Shown: piece after piece, positions 8,866 to 17,416 of the stretch | Layout: each line of letters begins with the position of its first letter | Numbering within the stretch: position 1 is the stretch's first letter | NCBI RefSeq assembly: GCF_021088345.1 | Contig: NZ_CP088156.1 | Location: 496,001 to 560,000, forward strand | DNA: 64,000 nucleotides | From: Bradyrhizobium ontarionense | GTDB lineage: Bacteria > Pseudomonadota > Alphaproteobacteria > Rhizobiales > Xanthobacteraceae | Direction: 5' to 3' | The notes under the pieces: model-generated | The model's database searches: none | What the model was told of the DNA's origin: nothing | The model's input: only the letters and a program-made list of their open reading frames with translations | Made by a program: the position numbers and the translations under genes

Positions 8866-10470
8866 ATGGAGCGGCGCATCTCCGGCCGTGCGGCGTCGGA
8901 CGGGCTGGCGATCGGGCCGTCGGCGATGCTGCGTGCGCTCGATGGCGCCAGCAGGCCGAAGGGCTCCATCGCGGAGGAGCATGCGGCTCTGGCCGCGGCG
9001 GTTGTGCGCGCACGCGAGGCCGTTGCTGAACTGATTGGCCGGCTCGCCGGCGATGCCGCCGAGCTGATCGGCTTTCAGCTCGCGCTGCTCGAAGACGACG
9101 CGTTGACGGAAACGGCGTATGCGCAGATCGAGGCTGGTGTCGCGGCTGATGCCGCCTGGCGCGCGGCAATGGCCGAGGAAATCGCGGGCTACGAGGCGGC
9201 CGACGACGAATATTTCCGCGCTCGCGCCAGCGATCTCACCGACATCAGGGATCGCGTGCTGCGGCATCTGTTCGGCCTCGCTGACGACGGCCAACTGCCG
9301 GACGGCGCGATCGTGGTCGCGCGCGACCTCGTGCCGTCGGCCTTCCTCGGCATCGACTGGTCGAAGGGTGGCGGCATCGCGCTCGGCGAGGGCAGCCCGA
9401 CCAGCCACGTCGCGATGCTGGCGCGCGGCCGCGGCGTGCCGATGGTGGTCGGGCTCGGTCAGGATTGGGAGAGTCTCGACGGCACATTGCTTGTGGATGG
9501 AGGCCGCGGCTTTGTCATCGTTGATCCCGGCGTGAGGCAGATCGCCGATGCGCAGACGGAGGGCGAGGCGCTCACGCGCCGCAAGGCCGGCGCGGTGGCG
9601 CGCCAGCACGAGCCGGCGCTGACGCGCGACGGCACGGCCGTTGCCGTCCTCGTCAACATCTCCGGTCCGGCCGATATGACGGTGCTGCCGGCCGCAGCCT
9701 GCGACGGCGTCGGGCTGGCGCGCACGGAATTCCTCACTGCCAACGTGCTTCACGACGAGGAGGCGCAGTATCGCGCCTATGCCGAGCTGATGCGCTGGGC
9801 CGACGGCCGTCCGGTCACGATCCGCACGCTCGATGCCGGCGGCGACAAGCCGATCCCGGGCTACACCATCGACGGCGAGAGCAATCCGTTTCTCGGCCTG
9901 CGCGGCCTCCGCCTGTCGCTGCGCCATCCCGAGATCTTCCGCGTCCAGCTACGGGCGCTTGCCCGCGCCGCGGTGCTTGGGCCGCTCAAGGTGATGTTGC
10001 CGATGGTGACCAATGCCGCCGAGTTGGACGCCGCGCGCGGGCATCTGCGCGACGTGCTCGCTGAGCTCGCCGATAGCCATGTCGCCTTTGCCGAGCCGGC
10101 CTTCGGCATGATGGTCGAGGTGCCGGCTGCGGCACTCGCTGCGCAGGATTTCGCTGCCGACTTCTTCTCGATCGGCACCAATGATCTCACCCAATATGCC
10201 ACCGCCGCCTCGCGCGACGGCGCCGAGGTCGCCGACTACGCCGACGTGCTGCATCCCGGCGTGCTGGCGATGATCGCTCATGTGGTGCGCGCCGGCCGTG
10301 CGAGGAGCGTCGAAGTCTCGGTCTGCGGCGACGCCGCCGGTGACGTCAGGGCCATTCCAGCGTTGCTCGCGGCCGGCGTGCGGGCGCTGTCGGTCTCACC
10401 GGGCTTGTTGCCGCTGGTGAAGGCTGCGGTCCGCGAGATCGATCTTGCAAAGCTTGCAGAGGGCGCATGA
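8866..10470 (+). CDS. ptsI: PTS Enzyme I (phosphoenolpyruvate-protein phosphotransferase)
   Basis: 534 residues; it takes phosphate from PEP and gives it to HPr. The phospho-His domain motif is GSPTSHVAMLARG (His181). The PEP-binding C-terminal barrel shows LARTEFL, SIGTNDLTQY and the active-site cysteine in VCGDAAGD. The first ATG after the HPr stop at 8863 is used. There is no GAF domain, so it is not the nitrogen-PTS PtsP type. It completes a local EI-HPr-DhaM relay. Confidence 0.92.
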   Translation: MERRISGRAASDGLAIGPSAMLRALDGASRPKGSIAEEHAALAAAVVRAREAVAELIGRLAGDAAELIGFQLALLEDDALTETAYAQIEAGVAADAAWRAAMAEEIAGYEAADDEYFRARASDLTDIRDRVLRHLFGLADDGQLPDGAIVVARDLVPSAFLGIDWSKGGGIALGEGSPTSHVAMLARGRGVPMVVGLGQDWESLDGTLLVDGGRGFVIVDPGVRQIADAQTEGEALTRRKAGAVARQHEPALTRDGTAVAVLVNISGPADMTVLPAAACDGVGLARTEFLTANVLHDEEAQYRAYAELMRWADGRPVTIRTLDAGGDKPIPGYTIDGESNPFLGLRGLRLSLRHPEIFRVQLRALARAAVLGPLKVMLPMVTNAAELDAARGHLRDVLAELADSHVAFAEPAFGMMVEVPAAALAAQDFAADFFSIGTNDLTQYATAASRDGAEVADYADVLHPGVLAMIAHVVRAGRARSVEVSVCGDAAGDVRAIPALLAAGVRALSVSPGLLPLVKAAVREIDLAKLAEGA

Positions 10471-10919
10471 GCGAGCAGGAGCCATTCGAGGCCGCGAGTC
10501 CGCTCGCCGAATACAAGGCGATCCTGCGCGCGGTGATCGACAGCCGCCCCTCGGGCACGCGGCAGCGGCTGGCGGAAGCGATCGGCAAGAACCGCAGCTT
10601 CATCTCGCAGATCGTCAATCCCGCCTATGCGACGCCGATCCCGCTGCAGCATCTCGACACCATTTTCCACATCTGCCACTTCTCGCCGCATGAGCAGCAG
10701 GCGTTTCTCGCGGCCTATCGCGCCGCGCATCCCGGCCGGCTCGAGGAGGCCGAGACGCAGCGGCCGATGCGGCGTCTCGTCGTCGAGCTGCCGGATTTTG
10801 GCGATGCCGCGCTCAACGCCCATGCCGACCGCATCATCACCGGCGTCGCGCGCGGCATCACCGCGCTGATCTCCGCCAATGAAAACCAGGACGATGCCGA
10901 ACCGGGAGGGAAGCCATGA
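10467..10919 (+). CDS. Small helix-turn-helix protein inside the dha operon
   Basis: 150 residues. A Cro/XRE-like helix-turn-helix is likely in the stretch TRQRLAEAIGKNRSFISQIV (about residues 28-47), followed by FSPHEQQAFLAAY and an Ala-rich helical C-terminus. It overlaps Enzyme I by ATGA and DhaK by four bases, so it is made as part of the kinase cassette. It could sense the operon's own flux or act as a kinase accessory protein. I do not know a named family for it. Confidence 0.75.
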   Translation: MSEQEPFEAASPLAEYKAILRAVIDSRPSGTRQRLAEAIGKNRSFISQIVNPAYATPIPLQHLDTIFHICHFSPHEQQAFLAAYRAAHPGRLEEAETQRPMRRLVVELPDFGDAALNAHADRIITGVARGITALISANENQDDAEPGGKP

Positions 10920-11905
10920 AGAAGCTGATCAATGCCGTTTCCGACGTGCTGACCGAGAGCCTGCAGGGCTTTGCCGCCGTGCATGGCGATATCGTCACGC
11001 TCGGCGAGGAGAACAAGTTCGTCCGCCGCAAGAGTCTCAAGCAAGGCAAGGTCGCGCTGATCTCCGGCGGCGGCTCCGGCCATGAGCCGCTGCATGCGGG
11101 CTTCGTCGGCCAGGGCATGCTCGACGCGGCCTGTCCGGGCCAGGTGTTCACCTCGCCGACCCCCGACCAGATGCTGGCTGCGGCGCAGGCGGTGGACACC
11201 GGCGCCGGTTCGCTGTTCATCATCAAGAACTACGAAGGCGACGTGATGAACTTCGCGATGGCCGCGGAGATGATGGAGACGAAGGTCGCGACCGTCATCA
11301 CCGACGACGATGTCGCGGTCGAGACCTCGACCTATTCGACCGGCCGTCGCGGCGTCGCCGGCACGCTCGTGGTGGAGAAGATGCTGGGCGCCGCGGCCGA
11401 GCAGGGCCGTGATCTCGCCGCGCTCAAGGCGCTCGGCGACGACGTCAACAAGCGCACCCGGTCGATGGGCGTGGCGTTGACCTCCTGCACCGTCCCGGCG
11501 GCGGGCAAGCCGACCTTCGCGCTCGGCGAGGACGAGATGGAGATGGGCGTCGGCATCCATGGCGAGCCCGGCCGGCACCGGGTCAAGCTGGCCTCGGCGG
11601 ACGCGATCGCCGAGGAGATGATGGGCGCAATCCTGGCCGATCTCGCAGCCAAGCCCGGCACGCCATGCCTGCTGCTGGTCAACGGCTTCGGCGCCACGCC
11701 GGCGATGGAGCTCTATTTGATGGCCAATGCGGCGCGGCGCATCCTGGAGGGGCGCGGGCTTGCCATCGCGCGCGGGCTGGTCGGCTCCTACGTCACCTCG
11801 CTCGACATGGCCGGCTGCTCGCTCACGGTCACCGCGCTCGACGACGCCACACTGTCGCTGTGGGACGCGCCGGTGCACACGGCGGCGCTGCGCTGGGGCT
11901 GCTGA
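10916..11905 (+). CDS. dhaK: Dihydroxyacetone kinase substrate-binding subunit DhaK
   Basis: 329 residues. DhaK binds the ketose covalently through a histidine hemiaminal; here that residue is His215 in GIHGEPG. The substrate pocket motif GGGSGHEPLHAGFVG (about 51-65) is intact. It is slightly shorter than E. coli DhaK (356). The gene is last in the operon and only nine bases separate its stop from the end of the convergent GntR gene. Related DhaK proteins also act on tetroses, so the exact substrate is open. Confidence 0.93.
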   Translation: MKKLINAVSDVLTESLQGFAAVHGDIVTLGEENKFVRRKSLKQGKVALISGGGSGHEPLHAGFVGQGMLDAACPGQVFTSPTPDQMLAAAQAVDTGAGSLFIIKNYEGDVMNFAMAAEMMETKVATVITDDDVAVETSTYSTGRRGVAGTLVVEKMLGAAAEQGRDLAALKALGDDVNKRTRSMGVALTSCTVPAAGKPTFALGEDEMEMGVGIHGEPGRHRVKLASADAIAEEMMGAILADLAAKPGTPCLLLVNGFGATPAMELYLMANAARRILEGRGLAIARGLVGSYVTSLDMAGCSLTVTALDDATLSLWDAPVHTAALRWGC

Positions 11906-11914
11906 ACGGTCTGC

Positions 11915-12691
11915 TCAGCGGATCTCGTTCGAGTAGTAGTGATGCGCGGTCGTCGCGCGGTGCTGGCTGAGGATCGCGAGCGCGCCGGTCTGGTCGTAGG
12001 CTTCCTCATCGATCACGAGCACGGCGCCGGGGGCGGGCAGGCCGAGCAGCTTGCGATCCTCCTTGGTGGCGACTTCGGCCGTGACCTTCTCGCGGACGGC
12101 CGCGATCCGGATGCCGTGGGCTTCGAGCAGGTGCCGATAGATCAGGGCCGGGACCTTCTTCGTCTCGCGCGGAAATCCGGGCACGCGGCTCGCGACCAGC
12201 GAAATGCGCGAATGCAGCACCGGTGCGCCGGCCACGCGGCGGATCCGATGAAGATGCAGCAGCGGCTCGCCATCGGCCACGGCGAACAGCGCGGCCTCGG
12301 CCCTGTCGGCGGATCGCGTCGCCACCGACAGCACCTCGGCGTCCGAGTGCAGGAGGCTGCCGTCCGCGCCGAGCAGGCGGAAATACTGGAAGAAGAACTG
12401 CAGGCCGTTCTGCGAGGCACGTCCCGTGACGACCGTGCCGGTCTTGCGCCGGCGCATCAGCATGCCGCCGGCGGTGAGGTCGGCCAGCGCGCGGCGGATG
12501 GTGCCGACGGCGACGCCGTATTGATTGGCGAGCGCGACCTCGCCGGGCAGCACCGTGCCCGGCGGCATGTCACCGATCAGGATCGCCTCCGCGATCTGCC
12601 GTTTGACATGCTCGTAGAGCGGCACGGGCAGGCCGCCCGGACCGGCACCCATCCCGTCTGCCGCTTTGCTGGCCACGCCTGCCTGTTTCAT
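11915..12691 (-). CDS. GntR-family transcriptional regulator (HutC type, UTRA domain)
   Basis: 258 residues. The winged helix lies at about residues 20-90 (LYEHVKRQIAEAI, LANQYGVAVGTIRRAL) and a UTRA effector-binding domain fills the rest, ending in the typical VLVIDEEAYDQTGALAILS pattern. An ATG at 12691 is chosen because the DNA-binding domain then starts at normal distance. It is convergent with dhaK and divergent from the M20/oligopeptide operon, whose promoter carries a palindrome, so it probably represses that operon and itself. Confidence 0.88.
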   Translation of the reverse strand: MKQAGVASKAADGMGAGPGGLPVPLYEHVKRQIAEAILIGDMPPGTVLPGEVALANQYGVAVGTIRRALADLTAGGMLMRRRKTGTVVTGRASQNGLQFFFQYFRLLGADGSLLHSDAEVLSVATRSADRAEAALFAVADGEPLLHLHRIRRVAGAPVLHSRISLVASRVPGFPRETKKVPALIYRHLLEAHGIRIAAVREKVTAEVATKEDRKLLGLPAPGAVLVIDEEAYDQTGALAILSQHRATTAHHYYSNEIR

Positions 12692-12695
12692 GGAA

Positions 12696-12736
12696 TTGAC
12701 AAACGCTACGCTGTGAATTCTATTTCTATATAGAAT
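12696..12736. promoter_or_regulatory. Divergent promoter region with palindromic operator (GntR/M20)
   Basis: Rightward promoter: TTGACA at 12696-12701, 17-bp spacer, TCTATT at 12719-12724. A perfect 12-bp palindrome TTCTATATAGAA (12724-12735) and an inverted repeat ATTCTAT (12717-12723) / ATAGAAT (12730-12736) overlap the -10 region. Leftward for the regulator, TTGCCG and TCTATA spaced 17 bp can be read on the other strand across the same site. Binding by the neighbouring GntR protein is an inference. Confidence 0.6.
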
Positions 12737-12757
12737 ATAGGATTGAGCTGACGGCAA

Positions 12758-14077
12758 ATGGAATCTCTGGACATCTCGGCAGGTCGGGGCGGGGCCAGCT
12801 TGGCCCACGCCTTCACTGCGATAGAGCGGCTGTCCGAGACCGCCGTCGACGACCTGCAGAAGATGGTGGCGGTTGACACCAGCTTTCCGCCGGGCGCCGG
12901 CTACGATGCCTTTGCCTATCTGATGGAGCAGTTCGCCGCGCCACTGGCGCTGGACTGTGAGCGCGTGGTCGTCCCCGAGGAGCTGTGGCGCGCGCCGGGC
13001 GCGTGGGGACAGCGCACCAACCTGATTGCGCGGCGTCGCTCAGGCAGGCCCGTGCTCGGGCTGTATTTCCACGTCGATACGGTGCCGGCTGCGCCCGGCT
13101 GGACGACCGATCCGCTGCAGTTGACGCGCGACGGTGATTGTTTGATCGGGCTTGGTGCGGCCGACATGAAGGGCTCGATTGCGGCGGCGCTGCTGGCGCT
13201 GCGCGCCGCGCAGGCGACCGGCGTGCCTCTCGCTTACGATCCGATGCTGCTGTTGTGCACGGACGAGGAGGCGGGGCTCTATCCCGGCGTGCGCTATCTC
13301 GCCGAGCAAGGCCGGCTCGAAGGGCATGTCCTCAATTTCAACGGCAGCGCCATGCCGCGCATCTGGGCCGGCTGCTTCGGCCTGTTCACGCTGACTTTGA
13401 GCGTTCACGGCAAGGCGGCCCATGCCGGCGAGCAGCGCAGTGCCGGCGCCAATGCGATCGAGGCGGCGCTGCCGATCCTCAATGCGCTTTCCGCCCTGAA
13501 GCCGGTCATCGCGCAACGGACATCGGCGCTGCCGCCACCGCCGCAGGCGGCCGGGCCGCTCGCCGCGAGTCTCGATATCTCCGCCATTTATGGTGGCCAA
13601 TGCGGCGGACAGATTCCGTCTGATGTCGAGATCCTGCTGTGCCGCCGCTACGCGCCGGAGGAGGATTTTGCCGCCGCGCGCCGCGAGATCGAATCAGCGA
13701 TCGCGCAGGCGGCTGGCGCTCTCGACGTCGACATCATCCTCACCGGCCATCTGGCGCCGACTGCCGATCCCGGCGGGCCGCATTGGTCGCGCTGGCAGAC
13801 GGCGCTGTCGGCCGGCTTCGGCTATGCGCCCGAGGAATTCGCGCGATGGGGCGCCTCCGGCTGTTCCGATTTCGGTTGGGTGCAGCAGGCCACGGGCCTG
13901 CAGGAGGTGCTGCTCACCGGCCTTGGCAAGCCCGACAGCCGCATCCATGCGCCCGATGAATCGACCACGCTCGCCGACATCGTCGCATTGGCGAAATCGG
14001 TGCTCGCGTATCTTTCAGCCGAGTTCCGTCCCGAACTCTCTCCCGAAGCAATGACGCTCAAGAAGGACCTCGCCTGA
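12758..14077 (+). CDS. M20-family metallopeptidase/deacylase
   Basis: 439 residues; cytoplasmic, no signal peptide. All metal-site motifs of the ArgE/DapE/CPG2 family are present: HVDTVP, the bridging Asp in GAADMKGS, the catalytic/metal pair in CTDEEAG and the late His in IHAPDES. It should hydrolyse an N-acyl amino acid or small peptide taken up by the transporter downstream. Its stop overlaps the start of the binding protein gene. Confidence 0.88.
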   Translation: MESLDISAGRGGASLAHAFTAIERLSETAVDDLQKMVAVDTSFPPGAGYDAFAYLMEQFAAPLALDCERVVVPEELWRAPGAWGQRTNLIARRRSGRPVLGLYFHVDTVPAAPGWTTDPLQLTRDGDCLIGLGAADMKGSIAAALLALRAAQATGVPLAYDPMLLLCTDEEAGLYPGVRYLAEQGRLEGHVLNFNGSAMPRIWAGCFGLFTLTLSVHGKAAHAGEQRSAGANAIEAALPILNALSALKPVIAQRTSALPPPPQAAGPLAASLDISAIYGGQCGGQIPSDVEILLCRRYAPEEDFAAARREIESAIAQAAGALDVDIILTGHLAPTADPGGPHWSRWQTALSAGFGYAPEEFARWGASGCSDFGWVQQATGLQEVLLTGLGKPDSRIHAPDESTTLADIVALAKSVLAYLSAEFRPELSPEAMTLKKDLA

Positions 14078-15630
14078 TGCTGTCCGTCACCCGTCGCCAT
14101 TTCCTTGCCGGCTCCGCGCTCGCGCTTGGCGCAATGCCTTATGTCTCTCGTGCCACCGAGGCTCCCAAGCGCGGCGGCGTGTTGCGGATCTCCGTCGACC
14201 AGGGCGCGGCCGTCATTCATCCGCTGCTCGCGCGCGTGAACCCCGAATACCTCGTGACCGAGCTGCTCTACTCCAACCTGACCCGGCTGAAGCCGGACAT
14301 GACGGTCGAGCCGGACCTCGCGCTGTCGTGGGAGCCATCGGCCGCCGGCCTGAGCGAGTGGATCTTCAAGCTGCGGCCGAACGTCAGCTTCCATGACGGC
14401 TCGCCGCTGACGGCGGAAGACATCGTCGCGACGTTCAAGGCCATCCTCGATCCGAAGACGGCCTCTCCCGCGCGCACCAATGTCGGACCGATCAAGGACG
14501 TCACGGCTGTCGATGCCTCCACCGTGAAGTTCACGCTGTCGGTCGCCTTCGCCGACTTCCCGGTCGCGCTCGCCTATACCAATGCGCGCATCATCCCGGC
14601 GAAGGTCATCGCCGCCGATCTCGGCAGCCTTGCCACCAAGGCGAATGGCTCAGGGCCATTCAAGCTCGTGTCCTACGAGCCGGATCGCAAGATCGTGGTC
14701 GAGCGCAACCCGGCCTATTACGATCCGGCACGGCCCTATCTCGATCGCGTCGAGATCCTCGTCTATCCCGATCGGACCGCGGAGGCATCCGCCCTGATCT
14801 CGGGCGACATCGACCTGATGCTGTCGACCACGCCCGGCGAATATGAGCGGCTCGGCAAGGCCAGCGGCGTCAAGGCGCTGCGGACGCCGTCCGGCCAGTT
14901 CCTCAACGTCAACATGGGCTGCGATCAGAAGCCGTTCAACGACGTCCGCGTGCGCCAGGCGCTGGCGCTGACCATCGATCGCGAGGCCATGGCCGGCTTC
15001 GTTGCCGGCGGCTACGGCACGCCCGGCAACGATACCCCGCTCAGCCCGGCCTATCGCTTCTACAAGGACAACGTGCTGAAGAAGCCGGACATCGCCAAAG
15101 CCAAGCAGCTGCTCGCCGAGGCGGGATATCCGTCCGGGATCGACCTGACCTTGGTGGCCTCCGACAAGCCGGAGACGCGCACGCAGCTCGGCGTCGCGAT
15201 CCGCGAGATGGCCGCGCCCGCGGGCTTCCGCATCAATGTGCAGACGATGCCGCACGCGACCTATCTCGACCAGGTCTGGAAGAAGGGCAATTTCTACGTC
15301 GGCTTCTACAACATGCAGCCGACGGCGGATGCGATCTTCAAGCTGCTCTACACCTCGGATGCCGCCTGGAACGAGACGCGCTGGAACAACCCGCGGTTCG
15401 ACGAGATCGTCAATGCTGCCCGCAGCGAGACCGATGACGCCAACCGCGCTGCGCTCTATGCGCGGGCCCAGACCATGATGAACGAGGAGGTGCCGTCTGT
15501 GATCCCGGTGTTCTTCGACATCCTGGCGGCGCAGCGCGCCTATGTCGAAGGCTACAGCCTGCATCCGCGCGGGTCGGTGTTCCGGCTCGATCTCGCCTCG
15601 CTCGGCACCGGCGCGCCCAAGCGCGCCTGA
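14077..15630 (+). CDS. Peptide/solute ABC transporter binding protein (family 5, Tat-exported)
   Basis: 517 residues of the DppA/OppA fold. The N-terminus has a twin-arginine signal (TRRHFLAGSALALGA) with a cut expected near residue 25, so folding before export is likely. Typical family-5 features follow, including VRQALALTIDREAM. It overlaps the M20 gene by one base and is the first component of the transporter completed by the next three genes. Confidence 0.9.
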   Translation: MLSVTRRHFLAGSALALGAMPYVSRATEAPKRGGVLRISVDQGAAVIHPLLARVNPEYLVTELLYSNLTRLKPDMTVEPDLALSWEPSAAGLSEWIFKLRPNVSFHDGSPLTAEDIVATFKAILDPKTASPARTNVGPIKDVTAVDASTVKFTLSVAFADFPVALAYTNARIIPAKVIAADLGSLATKANGSGPFKLVSYEPDRKIVVERNPAYYDPARPYLDRVEILVYPDRTAEASALISGDIDLMLSTTPGEYERLGKASGVKALRTPSGQFLNVNMGCDQKPFNDVRVRQALALTIDREAMAGFVAGGYGTPGNDTPLSPAYRFYKDNVLKKPDIAKAKQLLAEAGYPSGIDLTLVASDKPETRTQLGVAIREMAAPAGFRINVQTMPHATYLDQVWKKGNFYVGFYNMQPTADAIFKLLYTSDAAWNETRWNNPRFDEIVNAARSETDDANRAALYARAQTMMNEEVPSVIPVFFDILAAQRAYVEGYSLHPRGSVFRLDLASLGTGAPKRA

Positions 15631-15645
15631 CGCAGGGTCCGATCG

Positions 15646-16593
15646 GTGTCGTTTGCCTGGCTGCTGCGGCGGCTGCTCCTGATGGTCTACACCGTCGTCA
15701 TCGTCTGCGTGCTGGTGTTTGCCATCACGCAGGCGCTGCCGGCTGATGCCGCGCAGACCTTGCTCGGCGAGAATGCCTCGCCGGAGGCGCTGGCCGCCGT
15801 CCGCGCCAGGCTCGGGCTGAATGATCCGGTCTGGCTGCAACTCGCGCATTGGGTCGCGCGCGCGGCCACCGGCAATTTCGGCGTCTCCATGCGCACCGGC
15901 CTGGCGGTCGCGCCAGAGATGCTGACGGCGCTGTCGCGCTCGCTGCTGCTCGCAGCTGGCGCGCTCGTCGTGACGCTTCTGATCGCGGTCCCGCTCGGAA
16001 TCTTCGCGGCACTGCGCCAGGGCCGGCCGACGGATACGGCGACCAGCGTGGTCGCGTATCTCGGGGTCTCCCTGCCGGAATTCGTCACCGCAACCGTGCT
16101 GGCGCTGTTGCTCACCGACATCCTGCCATGGCTGCCCGCCACCGGCTACGTATCGCCGCTGGAGGATTCCGGGCTGGCGCTGCGCCATCTGGTCCTGCCG
16201 GTCCTGACGGTCTCGGTCATCCTCGTCGCGCATGTCATGCGCATGATGCGCTCGGAGACGCTGGACGTGCTGCAATCCGACTATGTCCGTGCGGCGCGAT
16301 TGAAGGGCCTGCCGGAGCGGACGGTGTTGGTCCGGCACGTGATGCGCAATGCGCTGCTGCCCGTCATCACCATCGTTGCGCTCGACGTCGGCTATCTGCT
16401 CGGCGGCATCATCGTCATCGAGGAGATCTTCGCCATTCCCGGCATCGGCCGTGCGTTGATGATCGCCATCACCACCCGCGATCTGCCGTCGATCCAGGCC
16501 GGCGCGATGATCATGGCGGTCACCTACGCGATCACCAACACGCTCGCCGACGTCGTCTACGCGCTGCTCGACCGACGGATCCGCTATGACTGA
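15646..16593 (+). CDS. Peptide ABC transporter permease (DppB type)
   Basis: 315 residues, six predicted membrane helices, with the DppB-type docking loop VRAARLKGLPERTVLVRHVM and the terminal pattern ending in LLDRRIRYD. The start codon is GTG, fifteen bases after the preceding stop. It overlaps the next permease by eight bases. Confidence 0.92.
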   Translation: MSFAWLLRRLLLMVYTVVIVCVLVFAITQALPADAAQTLLGENASPEALAAVRARLGLNDPVWLQLAHWVARAATGNFGVSMRTGLAVAPEMLTALSRSLLLAAGALVVTLLIAVPLGIFAALRQGRPTDTATSVVAYLGVSLPEFVTATVLALLLTDILPWLPATGYVSPLEDSGLALRHLVLPVLTVSVILVAHVMRMMRSETLDVLQSDYVRAARLKGLPERTVLVRHVMRNALLPVITIVALDVGYLLGGIIVIEEIFAIPGIGRALMIAITTRDLPSIQAGAMIMAVTYAITNTLADVVYALLDRRIRYD

Positions 16594-17416
16594 GCTGCTC
16601 GGCAGGATGGTCCGCAAGCCGCAGGGCGCGATCAGCGTGGCGCTGCTCGTTGCCCTTGCCGTCATCTGCATCTTCGGTCCTTGGCTCGCGCCGTATGGTC
16701 CGGAGAAGATGGATTTTCTCGGCCGCTTCCGCGCGCCGGGATGGCAGAACTGGCTCGGCGCCGACCAGTTCGGCCGCGACGTGCTGAGCCGCCTGCTGTC
16801 CGGCGCGCGCGCGACCGTCCCGATGGCGCTCGCCGCTACTTTGGCTGGGAGTGCCATGGGCGCCGTGATCGGCGTCGCATCGGCGTATCTCGGCGGCAAG
16901 GCCGACGAGTTCATCATGCGCACCAACGACGCGGTGATGGCCATCCCCGGTCTTCTCATGGCGCTGCTGCTGGTCAGCACGCTCGGCAACGGCGCGAGTA
17001 ATGCGGTCGTCGCGATCGCCATTGCATTCGCACCAGGGATGGCGCGGGTGACGCGCTCGGTGGCGCTCGGGGTGCGCAACCAGGACTACGTCAAGGCTGC
17101 GGTCGCGCGCGGCGAGGGCGCGTCGCAGATCATCTTCCGCGAGATGCTTCCCAACGTGATGGGGCCGATCGTGATCGAAGCCACGATCCGGGTGTCGTTC
17201 GCGGTGATGCTGTTTGCGACGCTGAGCTTCCTTGGTCTCGGTGCACAGCCCCCGGCCTCGGAATGGGGGCTGATGGTGGCGGATGCGCGCCAATACATGC
17301 ATCGCGCGCCGTGGATCCTGATCGCGCCGTCCGCCGCGATCGCGCTGTCGGCCATCGCCTTCAACCTCGTCGGTGACGCCCTGCGCGATGCACTCAACCC
17401 GCGGGATGACCGATGA
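16586..17416 (+). CDS. Peptide ABC transporter permease (DppC type)
   Basis: 276 residues, partner of the DppB-type permease. The N-terminal segment WLGADQFGRDVLSRLLSGAR is characteristic of DppC/OppC proteins, and LGLGAQPPASEWGLMVADAR is the conserved late block. It overlaps the ATPase gene by four bases. Confidence 0.92.
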   Translation: MTELLGRMVRKPQGAISVALLVALAVICIFGPWLAPYGPEKMDFLGRFRAPGWQNWLGADQFGRDVLSRLLSGARATVPMALAATLAGSAMGAVIGVASAYLGGKADEFIMRTNDAVMAIPGLLMALLLVSTLGNGASNAVVAIAIAFAPGMARVTRSVALGVRNQDYVKAAVARGEGASQIIFREMLPNVMGPIVIEATIRVSFAVMLFATLSFLGLGAQPPASEWGLMVADARQYMHRAPWILIAPSAAIALSAIAFNLVGDALRDALNPRDDR

